Shown in pieces: positions 41,045 through 50,650 of a stretch of DNA of 52,023 bases; position 1 is the stretch's first letter, and each line of letters opens with the position of its first letter. The notes beneath the pieces are model-generated. The model was not told the DNA's origin. It did not search any database and saw only the letters and a program-made list of their open reading frames with translations. Source of the stretch: an uncultured Gammaproteobacteria bacterium (GTDB taxonomy: Bacteria; Pseudomonadota; Gammaproteobacteria; Pseudomonadales; Litorivicinaceae); assembly GCA_913057215.1 (NCBI GenBank), contig CAJXNQ010000010.1:1-52023 (forward strand), read 5' to 3'. The position numbers and the translations under genes were made by a program.

Positions 41045-41454
41045 TGAGTGAATTTACGCGCGATCAAATCGCGAAAATCCATATTCAAGACCTCAGACTT
41101 CGGACGTTTATTGGGATCAACGACGATGAGAAAAAGAATCGACAAGATGTTGTAATCAACATTCGCATTCATTACCACGCGGCAAAAGCCGTGTCGTTTA
41201 ATGAGATCGATGAGGCGTTGAATTATCGGACCATCACCAAGCGTGTGATTCGGCATGTTGAAGAGAATCGGTTTTTATTACTCGAACGCATGACCGATGA
41301 AGTGTTGGCGCTGGTGATGGAACACCCTGAGGTGATGTGGGCTGATGTGCAGATCGATAAACCGCATGCGCTGCGATTTTCAGACTCTGTATCCATTGCG
41401 TTGTCTGCACGTCGCGAGGGGTATGCGGGTGCTGAGCACCCGCGAACGAATTAG
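41044..41454 (+). CDS. folX: Dihydroneopterin triphosphate 2'-epimerase (FolX)
   Basis: The 136-residue product is nearly superimposable on E. coli FolX as I recall it (IHIQDLRLRTFIGIN, NRQDVVINI, ALNYRTITKRVI, ALRFSDSVSI). FolX epimerises dihydroneopterin triphosphate toward monapterin, whereas FolB cleaves dihydroneopterin in folate synthesis; the LRLRTFIGI and NYRTITK segments favour FolX. Directly coupled to folE. No folM reductase is seen in the window. The end overlaps the gpx stop by four bases. Confidence 0.9.
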   Translation: MSEFTRDQIAKIHIQDLRLRTFIGINDDEKKNRQDVVINIRIHYHAAKAVSFNEIDEALNYRTITKRVIRHVEENRFLLLERMTDEVLALVMEHPEVMWADVQIDKPHALRFSDSVSIALSARREGYAGAEHPRTN

Positions 41455-42011
41455 CCGTCGAGCGCTGACTCAATCACCCGTTTGATGCGTCCTGAGCTCG
41501 GGCCTGTGAAGGAGCCGAAACTTCCGACCAATTGGCCGTTCCGGTCAATGATGTACTTGTGGAAGTTCCATGATGGGTAGTCTCCATCTGCGGCTTTGGC
41601 GAGTCCCTCAAACAGCGGGTCTGCTTTGCCTTTTTTCGCGTGCGTTGTCGCATACATAGGGAACTTCACGCCATAGGTCAGGGTGCAAAATTCCGCGGCT
41701 TGTTCTTCTGAAGCATATTCTTGGCCGCCAAAGTCCTGTGATGGAAAGCCAAGAACGGCAAACCCTTGGTCGCGGTATTTTTGATACAATGCCTCGAGGC
41801 CTTCGAATTGGGGAGTGAAGCCACACTTCGATGCGGTATTGACGACCATGACGACCTGGCCCTGATACACATCACACAGTCGATCGACTTGTTCTCCTGC
41901 GAGCCTGCGGACGGAGTGGTCGAGAAGCGCCGGACAGGAAGCATGTGTGTGCGAACTGTTCATAAGTGTCACCATACTGAAGGCTAGGATGCCGATTAAT
42001 TTGAGTTTCAT
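41451..42011 (-). CDS. Secreted glutathione peroxidase-family protein
   Basis: The 186-residue thioredoxin-fold peroxidase has a signal peptide (about 1-25, cleavage near HTHA), so it likely acts in the periplasm, unlike the usual cytosolic BtuE/Gpx. The peroxidatic residue is Cys63 in NTASKCGFTPQ, with the conserved FPSQDFGGQE and PSWNFHKYII segments. Most bacterial members use thioredoxin-like donors despite the name. It is divergent to the photolyase operon with only 29 bases between the start codons, so promoters must reach into one or the other gene. Confidence 0.9.
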   Translation of the reverse strand: MKLKLIGILAFSMVTLMNSSHTHASCPALLDHSVRRLAGEQVDRLCDVYQGQVVMVVNTASKCGFTPQFEGLEALYQKYRDQGFAVLGFPSQDFGGQEYASEEQAAEFCTLTYGVKFPMYATTHAKKGKADPLFEGLAKAADGDYPSWNFHKYIIDRNGQLVGSFGSFTGPSSGRIKRVIESALDG

Positions 42012-42040
42012 GGATGATTCCTCAACCCGTGGGAGTATTC

Positions 42041-43606
42041 ATGACTCGTTGTTGCATCATTCTTGGTGACCAACTTTCAGCCGACCTCAGTGCGCTGCAA
42101 ACACTCGAGCCACGAGACGTTGTGCTTATGGCAGAGGTTTGGTCTGAGGCCACCTATGTCAACCACCATAAGCAAAAAATTGCTCTGATTTTTTCGGCGA
42201 TGCGCCACTTTCGGGATGCATTGAGACAATCTGGACGGACGGTTCACTACGTTACGTTGGATGATCCGGACAACACTCAGGATTTGACCACAGAGTTGGA
42301 GCGCATGCAGGCAGTCCATGAGTTCAGTGGTTGGGTCTTAACAGAACCCGGTGAGTGGCGGCTCAAGGTAGCCTTTGAATCACTGGCGAATCGGGCTGAC
42401 TATCCCATTGAGATCCTGGAGGACACGCGGTTCTTTGCATCACATGCTCGTTTTTCTTCGTTTTTGAGCGGTCGAAAACAACCGCGAATGGAGCATTTCT
42501 ATCGGGCCATGCGCAAAGAAACCGGCCTGTTGATGGATGGAGCAGAGCCTGCCGGAGGGCAGTGGAATTTTGATCATGACAACCGGAAAAAGTTTACAGG
42601 TGGTGCATTACCTGCGCCCATGACCTGGCCTGAAGATGCCATTACCACGGAAGTTAAGTCGCTGGTAAACAGGCGATTTGCCAATCATTTTGGCACTCTG
42701 GAGTCCTGGTTCTGGCCTGTGACCCGCGAGCAAGCGCTGGAGGCGCTTCAGTATTTTATCGCCGAGCGCCTTCCATTCTTTGGTGATTTTCAAGATGCCT
42801 TGGTTGCCGAAGAAGACACACTCTTCCATTCACTCCTCTCAACCTCGATGCATTTAGGGTTGTTATCCCCGCGAGAAGTCTGTGTGGCTGCCGAAATGGC
42901 CTATCGAGACGGTCAAGCGCCGATTAATGCAGTGGAGGGGTTTATCCGGCAAATCTTGGGCTGGCGGGAGTATGTGCGCGGTCTGTACTGGGCATACATG
43001 CCTGAATACAAAGAGCGAAACGGCTTGAAGGCCGACTGGCCGTTACCTGAATTCTTTTGGGATGAATCTCAGACCGACATGCGTTGTATCCAAGAAGCGG
43101 TGCGCAATACACGCGAGCATGCTTATGCGCATCACATTCAGCGATTGATGGTCACCGGCAACTTTGCATTGATTTCTGGATGTCGTGTTGGCGATGTCAC
43201 GGACTGGTATTTGGCGGTCTATGCCGATGCGTTTGAATGGGTGGAGCTGCCCAATACGCTCGGTATGGCACTTTTCGCGGATGGGGGGCTGATGGGTTCC
43301 AAGCCGTACTGCGCCAGTGGCAAATACATCGATCGCATGAGCGATTACTGCAAGGGTTGTGTGTATTCGGTCAAAGCGGTTGATACCGAGGATGCGTGCC
43401 CAATGAATTATTTGTACTGGGATTTTTTGGCCACACACCGGGAAGCATTCGCCAATAATCCGAGAATGGCCATGGTGTTGAAGAATTTAGATCGTATGGA
43501 TCCTGAGAAGCTGTCGCGAGTGCGCATGCTCGCGACCGACTTCAAAGCGCGTGTCAATGCAACAGGGTCGGATCGTCAGTCCAAAGCGCAGGGAGCGCTG
43601 TTGTGA
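42041..43606 (+). CDS. FeS-BCP/PhrB-type (6-4) photolyase-cryptochrome
   Basis: This 521-residue flavoprotein belongs to the iron-sulfur bacterial cryptochromes and photolyases, whose type members are Agrobacterium PhrB, a (6-4) photolyase, and Rhodobacter CryB. The four cluster cysteines are C349, C437, C440 and C453, with spacing identical to the C350/438/441/454 I recall for PhrB; this supports the ATG at 42041, which has GGGAG five bases upstream (an earlier ATG at 42014 has no such site). The N-terminus ([13 protein letters not shown]) is the DUF523-unrelated PhrB-like antenna domain. It heads a coupled operon and overlaps the DUF2256 gene by GTGA. Confidence 0.93.
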   Translation: MTRCCIILGDQLSADLSALQTLEPRDVVLMAEVWSEATYVNHHKQKIALIFSAMRHFRDALRQSGRTVHYVTLDDPDNTQDLTTELERMQAVHEFSGWVLTEPGEWRLKVAFESLANRADYPIEILEDTRFFASHARFSSFLSGRKQPRMEHFYRAMRKETGLLMDGAEPAGGQWNFDHDNRKKFTGGALPAPMTWPEDAITTEVKSLVNRRFANHFGTLESWFWPVTREQALEALQYFIAERLPFFGDFQDALVAEEDTLFHSLLSTSMHLGLLSPREVCVAAEMAYRDGQAPINAVEGFIRQILGWREYVRGLYWAYMPEYKERNGLKADWPLPEFFWDESQTDMRCIQEAVRNTREHAYAHHIQRLMVTGNFALISGCRVGDVTDWYLAVYADAFEWVELPNTLGMALFADGGLMGSKPYCASGKYIDRMSDYCKGCVYSVKAVDTEDACPMNYLYWDFLATHREAFANNPRMAMVLKNLDRMDPEKLSRVRMLATDFKARVNATGSDRQSKAQGALL

Positions 43607-43767
43607 AGCGCAATGGACGAACCGTAAAAAAGTCAGAGCTCCCGGAGAAGATCTGTCCGGTCTGTGATCGTCCGTTTGTGTGGCGAAAAAAATGGGCCCG
43701 TGATTGGGAGCAGGTGTTGTATTGCTCGGAAAAATGTCGTCGATCTGGAGGTCGTGATGTCGGATGA
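43603..43767 (+). CDS. DUF2256 zinc-ribbon small protein
   Basis: A 54-residue gene with GTG start in a GTGA overlap with the photolyase stop. It has a basic N-terminus, the pair CPVC (C18, C21), the segment [13 protein letters not shown], and a second cysteine pair C41/C45 in CSEKC, the DUF2256 pattern. Such proteins are often found next to, or fused with, photolyase/cryptochrome genes, from memory; their role is unknown, and a metal- or nucleic-acid-binding helper is only a guess. Its end overlaps the next gene's start by 11 bases, and it carries the GGAGG used by that gene. Confidence 0.85.
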   Translation: MKRNGRTVKKSELPEKICPVCDRPFVWRKKWARDWEQVLYCSEKCRRSGGRDVG

Positions 43768-45049
43768 AGTTGTAGTCTGGCTAGTCGGCGACACGCTTCG
43801 GCTGGCTGATAATCCGACCCTGATTTTGGCATGTGAGCAGGCGGCACAGCGTGGGGCATCACTGGTGCCTGTGGTGTGCCTTGAGCCAAGGCGCTGGGCT
43901 GATCAACAGTTTGGATTACCGCGCATTGGGCCACATTGGACGCGATTTCGCGTCGAATCCATCTGTGCGCTTGAGGCCGATCTAGAAGCACGGGGTGGCA
44001 GTCTATGGATTTTTGCAGACGAGCCGGATCGTGCGGTCAGTGTGATTCAGAAAACCCATCGAGTGATGTGTGTGGTGGCTGACGCACCACTCTCCACTGA
44101 AGAGCGGCTTGAGCATGCGAAACTCGAATCTGAAGGGTTTTCTTTGCTGGAGGCTGAGAGCGGTGAGCTGTTTCGGGAGGCGCAATTACCCTTTGCACGG
44201 GATGAACTGCCGGCCAGCTTTTCGAAGTTTCGGAAACTCATCGAGAAAAAACCAGCGTTGGAGCCGAGACCGCCGCTTCGTATTCCTGAGTTACCCGACA
44301 TGCCGGTATGTCATCAGCCAAGACCCGCTGAGTGGCTCGAGGTACAGGGCTTGCCGGTTCCAGCTTCTTGCGAGGTGAAGACGCGTGGCGGTGAGTCCAA
44401 CGCACAGGCGCATTGGCAAGCCTACCGAGACGCGCATGCGCTGTCGCATTACAAAACAACGCGTAATGCCTTCCACGGTGCAATGAACTCCAGTCATCTC
44501 TCAGCGTGGCTGGCACATGGCTGTCTGTCGCCTCGGCAAGTCTGGGCAGATGTCTTGGACTATGAAGCTGAGGTCGTCGCCAATGAATCCACGTACTGGC
44601 TTCGGTTTGAGTTGTTGTGGCGCGAGTACTTTCGTTGGTATGCCCGAGTCACTGATTGGACCCTCTTTCGGCGAACAGGACCCGAAAATCAATCCATTGC
44701 CGGTGATCAGAATGCAACCCGGTTTCGCGCGTGGCGAGAAGGGCACACGGGATCTGACATCGTCGATGCTGCCATGCGCGAGCTTTCGGAAACCGGATGG
44801 ATGAGTAATCGAGCCCGACAGTTAGTTGCCAGTCATTTGATTTATGAGTCCAACTTGGATTGGCGTCTGGGCGCTGCATGGTTTGAATCACAACTGATCG
44901 ACTACGATGTTGGCAGTAACTGGGGGAACTGGGCGTATATTGCTGGCGTCGGCGCTGATCCGCGCGGCGGTCGAATTTTCAATCTCGAAGACCAAGGAAA
45001 CCGATACGATCCGGACGGGACCTACCGGGCGCGGTGGCTGAATTCATGA
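43757..45049 (+). CDS. Cryptochrome DASH-type flavoprotein
   Basis: The 430-residue product has the N-terminal antenna-binding alpha/beta domain and a C-terminal FAD-binding helical domain. The latter carries DASH-type blocks: [80 protein letters not shown] and [19 protein letters not shown] proteins repair CPDs in single-stranded or loop DNA and may signal; they usually bind MTHF. ATG at 43757 has GGAGG six bases upstream, inside the DUF2256 gene. It overlaps the next photolyase-like gene by ATGA. Confidence 0.92.
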   Translation: MSDEVVVWLVGDTLRLADNPTLILACEQAAQRGASLVPVVCLEPRRWADQQFGLPRIGPHWTRFRVESICALEADLEARGGSLWIFADEPDRAVSVIQKTHRVMCVVADAPLSTEERLEHAKLESEGFSLLEAESGELFREAQLPFARDELPASFSKFRKLIEKKPALEPRPPLRIPELPDMPVCHQPRPAEWLEVQGLPVPASCEVKTRGGESNAQAHWQAYRDAHALSHYKTTRNAFHGAMNSSHLSAWLAHGCLSPRQVWADVLDYEAEVVANESTYWLRFELLWREYFRWYARVTDWTLFRRTGPENQSIAGDQNATRFRAWREGHTGSDIVDAAMRELSETGWMSNRARQLVASHLIYESNLDWRLGAAWFESQLIDYDVGSNWGNWAYIAGVGADPRGGRIFNLEDQGNRYDPDGTYRARWLNS

Positions 45050-46584
45050 AACCGGTTTTGGTCTGGTTCAAGCGAGATCTCAGGGTCGATGATCATGAGG
45101 CGCTGACTCACGCGTTGCTCGAAGGGCCGGTACTCCCTGTGTATGTTGTCGAGCCTGGATATTGGGCTAATGACTACACCTCAGGACGGCAATGGCAATT
45201 TGTTCGCGAATCGATTGCCGCCTTGGATTCTGAGCTGACGGGACTGGGCCAACCGCTCTGGACAGCGGTTGGCGACGTGGTTGAGGTCTTGGAGCGATTG
45301 CACAGCCGCTTTGGATTTCAGGTCATGCATTCGCATCAAGAAACGGGTCCAGATTGGACATTTCAGCGCGATCGAGCGGTGAAGGCGTGGTGTGAATCAC
45401 GTGATATTCAGTGGATTGAACATAAACAGCACGGAGTGATCCGAGGTTTGAGTGACCGCGCACGGTGGGCACAGCAATGGGGCGCTGTCATGGATGCACC
45501 TCGGCTGGCGCGACCGGCAGCACTTCCGTTGGTTGCACGACCCCCAAAACCTGCGGTGGATGTGGTGGCGCATGTCTCGATTGCCGATGAACGGTTGGTC
45601 GGATCGCAGCCTGGCGGCAGTGTTGAAGCGGAGACATTACTCAACAGCTTTCTTCAGACTCGTGGTGAACGGTATCGCGGGGGGATGTCGAGTCCCAACA
45701 CTGCAGAGACTGTATGTTCGAGGCTGTCGCCGCATTTCGCGTTGGGAACAATCAGCGTTCGAACGGCGTGGCAAGAAAGCCAAGCACAACGCGCGCGGTT
45801 TCAGAGCGAAAAAAGTGCCGAGGCCAAGCGGTGGTCGGCCAGCTTGAAGTCATTTGGCTCACGTCTGCATTGGCATTGTCATTTCATACAGAAATTGGAG
45901 ACGGAGCCTCGCATCGAGTTCGAAGAAGTGCATCGCGGCTTTATTGGATTCCGGCCGATTGAGGAAACGCGTCTTGATTGGTTGGAGCGATTTGAGCAGG
46001 GTCAGCTGGGATGGCCATTTGTGGATGCCTGTCTGCGGTGCCTGGCGCAAACCGGCTGGTTGAATTTCAGGATGCGGGCCATGCTAGTCGCCGTTGCCAG
46101 CTATCATTTATGGATCAATTGGCGTGAGACGGCGCATGTGCTCGGGCGCTGGTTCACTGACTTTGAGGCGGGCATTCATTTTTCGCAAATTCAGATGCAG
46201 TCCGGTGTCACTGGAATCAATGCCAACCGTGTGTATGCACCGATCAAACAGTCGATGGACCAGGATCCAGATGGACGTTTCATTAAGCGCTGGGTGCCTG
46301 AACTTGAAGCGGTTCCTGTCGCCTGGATCCATACTCCCTGGCGGATGCCGGTATCGATGCAGCATCAGTGTGGTTGTTTGATTGGTCGGGATTACCCGGA
46401 ACCTGTCGGTGATCCAGTTCAGATGGCGCGCGAGGCGCGGGAGCGACTGACGAACTGGATCAGCACCCATGATTTAAGTGGTGAGGCTCAACGCGTTCTG
46501 AAACAGCATGGCAGCCGGCTCAGACAAGCACGTCCACGATATGGTAAAAAAGCAAACTCCCCGCAATTGTCATTGGATGTCTGA
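45046..46584 (+). CDS. Third photolyase/cryptochrome-superfamily flavoprotein
   Basis: This 512-residue protein has the photolyase N-terminal domain (VLVWFKRDLRVDDHEAL) and an FAD-binding domain with GERYRGGMSSPNTA and GWPFVDACLRCLAQTGWLNFRMRAML. The FAD-loop usually reading AGTGxDA-PYFRIFNP is replaced by SGVTGINANRVYAPIKQS. I recall this variant from an unassigned group in cyanobacteria and marine bacteria, distinct from class I CPD photolyase and CRY-DASH, but did not verify it. It could be a CPD photolyase of that group or a cryptochrome. The start at 45046 overlaps the CRY-DASH stop. The end overlaps the DUF3429 gene. Confidence 0.85.
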   Translation: MKPVLVWFKRDLRVDDHEALTHALLEGPVLPVYVVEPGYWANDYTSGRQWQFVRESIAALDSELTGLGQPLWTAVGDVVEVLERLHSRFGFQVMHSHQETGPDWTFQRDRAVKAWCESRDIQWIEHKQHGVIRGLSDRARWAQQWGAVMDAPRLARPAALPLVARPPKPAVDVVAHVSIADERLVGSQPGGSVEAETLLNSFLQTRGERYRGGMSSPNTAETVCSRLSPHFALGTISVRTAWQESQAQRARFQSEKSAEAKRWSASLKSFGSRLHWHCHFIQKLETEPRIEFEEVHRGFIGFRPIEETRLDWLERFEQGQLGWPFVDACLRCLAQTGWLNFRMRAMLVAVASYHLWINWRETAHVLGRWFTDFEAGIHFSQIQMQSGVTGINANRVYAPIKQSMDQDPDGRFIKRWVPELEAVPVAWIHTPWRMPVSMQHQCGCLIGRDYPEPVGDPVQMAREARERLTNWISTHDLSGEAQRVLKQHGSRLRQARPRYGKKANSPQLSLDV

Positions 46585-47038
46585 GATGCACGAACCGAGT
46601 GAAGCTGAACGCCTTGAGCAGATGGGTACACGGTTGGGGTATCTTGGCCTCATACCCTTCGTTGCCGGTGCAATCACCGCACTGGTGAGCGAGGAGTTGG
46701 CAAACGTCGCGTTGCAAGCATTTATCTTGTATTCACTCGGGATTTTGTCCTTTATGGGTGGTATTCATTGGGGGCTGGCGTTGGTTATGGGTACACGTCA
46801 GAGCATGCGTCTTTTGATTTCTGTGATCCCGGTCTTGATTGCGTGGGGATGCCTCATGGCATTGCCGGCTCAGTTTGCGATCGCAGTGATCGGTGGCATG
46901 TATATCGCCCAGTGGTTTGTCGACCGTCCGATTTTCGATGAGCTGCCCATCCCAATGTGGTACACCGACATGCGACCACGACTGGCATACACCGCTGCTG
47001 GGTGTCATTTGTTCATGCTGTTTCGATTGATGGCTTAG
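46577..47038 (+). CDS. DUF3429 integral membrane protein
   Basis: The 153-residue product has four to five hydrophobic spans (LGLIPFVAGAITALV, ALQAFILYSLGILSFMGGIHWGLAL, LLISVIPVLIAWGCLMAL, FAIAVIGGMYIAQWFV) and the family-typical SFMGGIHWGLA and WYTDMRPRLAYTAAGC segments. Function unknown; members often lie near photolyase or carotenoid genes, from memory. The ATG at 46577 overlaps the photolyase-like gene by eight bases; ATG at 46586 is an alternative. It meets the M23 peptidase gene tail to tail with a four-base overlap. Confidence 0.85.
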   Translation: MSEMHEPSEAERLEQMGTRLGYLGLIPFVAGAITALVSEELANVALQAFILYSLGILSFMGGIHWGLALVMGTRQSMRLLISVIPVLIAWGCLMALPAQFAIAVIGGMYIAQWFVDRPIFDELPIPMWYTDMRPRLAYTAAGCHLFMLFRLMA

Positions 47039-47835
47039 TTACCCGGCAGCCTGTTGATGGCATCCACAAAGAGTGCCGGATCCACGGATGCGCCATTGAT
47101 AATCACGCCAAAGTGCAAATGTGGACCTGTGACGCGTCCTGTGGCACCGACAGTGCCAATGCGTTGGCCTTGGCTGACCTGATCGCCCTCGGAGACCTCG
47201 ATCTGATCCATGTGGTTGTACATGGTTTTAAGCCCCTCACCATGGTCGATGATGACCAAGCGCCCGTTGAAGAAGAAATCACCCACCAGTGCAATCCGAC
47301 CGGCTGCAGCGGCTTGTAAGGGCGTTCCAATGGGTGCGGCAATGTCTGTTCCAGAGTGCGGGCGTCTTGGCTGATCGTTGAAAAAGCGCCGTTTGCCAAA
47401 CGGGCTTGAGATCGGACCTTCTACAGGAAGGATCAATTCAATTTGATCCAGTGAGCCGTTGTGCGCATTGAGCACGCCACGTTGGCGAGTGGCCTCTTTC
47501 TTGATCCGCTCTAAGTCCAACGGATTTGGATTGACTTGGCGTGTGTTGTCCAAATAAATCCGTTGTTCAAGATAGCGCTTCCCCGTGACCTCAAATGGGA
47601 TACGTCGATTGACTGTCTCTAAATAATAATTGCCGGGTTTCAGTGACAATGGGATGCCGACAACCGCAACATGTTGACCGTCTCTCAAAACAGTGAGAAC
47701 CGGTTGGTCGCGAAACCTCGGCTGCTCATCTTCGGTTACCTCGATTAAGGCAACGCCACCAGGGACTCGCGAGTCTGTGAGTGCATGCGACGTGAGCGAG
47801 AGGCTGAGTGCGAAAATAAAGAACAAGCTGCGCAT
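47035..47835 (-). CDS. Periplasmic M23 (LytM-type) peptidase
   Basis: The 266-residue product has a signal peptide (about 1-18), an N-terminal beta-domain of the M23-associated type (residues 25-100), and a C-terminal LytM domain with zinc ligands in HSGTDIAAP and HLHFGV. All metal residues appear intact, so it should cut peptidoglycan cross-links or act as an amidase activator. It is coupled to xseA by a shared base (TAATG), an arrangement also seen in Pseudomonas as far as I recall. Confidence 0.92.
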   Translation of the reverse strand: MRSLFFIFALSLSLTSHALTDSRVPGGVALIEVTEDEQPRFRDQPVLTVLRDGQHVAVVGIPLSLKPGNYYLETVNRRIPFEVTGKRYLEQRIYLDNTRQVNPNPLDLERIKKEATRQRGVLNAHNGSLDQIELILPVEGPISSPFGKRRFFNDQPRRPHSGTDIAAPIGTPLQAAAAGRIALVGDFFFNGRLVIIDHGEGLKTMYNHMDQIEVSEGDQVSQGQRIGTVGATGRVTGPHLHFGVIINGASVDPALFVDAINRLPGN

Positions 47836-49115
47836 TAGGATTCCTTTTCGATGGATTCAACACGGGCGTCAAGGCGACCGTCTTTCAGTCTGATTTCAAT
47901 CGGATCTGAAGGGTTGACGTCGGCCACAGATCCAATCATTCGATCATCGGCTTGAGCGTCTTTGAGTACAATTCCATATCCTCGACTGAGGGTCGCCAAT
48001 GGACTTAATACATGCAGCTGGCCAGACGCTCTCTTGAGTTCACTGTGTTTGCGTTCAACCAGTCGGGCCATGCTGGATTCAAGTCGCTCTCGTTGCACAT
48101 CAACGGCACTGGCCTTCCGCTGAATGTATTCAGTCGGTGCCACGAGTAATGACTCGAGTCGGCGGAGTCGGTCTCGTTGGTCCCGTGTGGCAGTGTGCAT
48201 GGCTTGTCGGAGTCGCGTTTGACCAAGCTCGAGCCGTTGCTCGCCCAAGGCCAATTGGGTTTGTGTTTTGGTAATCAAGCGATCTACCCAACCGACTAAG
48301 CGTGCCTGGATCTCGCGGCGATCTGGAGAGACCAGTTCAGCCGCCTGAGATGGCGTTGCAGCTCGGACATCAGCGATTAGGTCGATCAAACCTGAGTCTG
48401 TTTCGTGACCAACAGCCGACACGACAGGGGTCTGACAATTGGCAATCGCCCGGCACAGATGCTCATCGTTAAATGCACTGAGGTCCTCGGCGGCGCCTCC
48501 GCCGCGTCCGATGATGATGACTTGCGCCCATCGATCGTCATTGGCCCGCTGAAGCGCTTGGGTGAGCTCTTGCGGAGCTGTTTCCCCCTGAACCGCGGCT
48601 GAGTAGAGACGAATGGCTGCAAGGGGCCAGCGCGCATTTAATACGGTCAGCATATCGCGGATGACCGCACCCCGACTGGAGGTGACCAGTGCGATCCGAG
48701 TTGGAAGTGTTGGGAGAGGTCGTTTGCGTGCGAGATCCGTTAAGCCCTCACTGATGAGTTTTGCTTTCAAGGCCTCCAGCTTCGCTTTCTGATCTCCTTC
48801 ACCGGCATCCTGCATTTTTTTCACCAACAACTGCAATTTGCCGTTGGGCGGGTAGAAGTTGATTTCACACACGGCGCGGATTTTTAGTCCATCGCGCGGC
48901 ACCAATCGAACCAGCCGATTGGCTCCCTTGAACATCACTGCATTCAGTGTGGCTTGGCCGTCGGTCAGCGAGAAATACCAATGGCCTGACGGATAGGTTT
49001 TGAAATTGATGATTTCTGCGTCGACTCGCAGTGGACTGGGGAATACTTCAGTCAGCGTCTGCGTGAGCAAAGCAGCAAGTGTGGACACGGTCAGCGCGTT
49101 TTCTTCAGTTCTGAC

Positions 49116-49127
<12 letters not shown>
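47835..49127 (-). CDS. xseA: Exodeoxyribonuclease VII large subunit
   Basis: This 430-residue large subunit degrades single-stranded DNA together with XseB. The N-terminal OB-fold (FPSPLRVDAEIINFKTY, GHWYFSLTD), the catalytic core (ALVTSSRGAVIRDML, IGRGGGAAEDL, SAVGHETDSGL) and a long C-terminal helical region are present. The GTG at 49127 has AAGGAG seven bases upstream. It diverges from guaB, as in E. coli. Confidence 0.96.
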
Positions 49128-50648
<1,521 letters not shown>

Positions 50649-50650
50649 AG

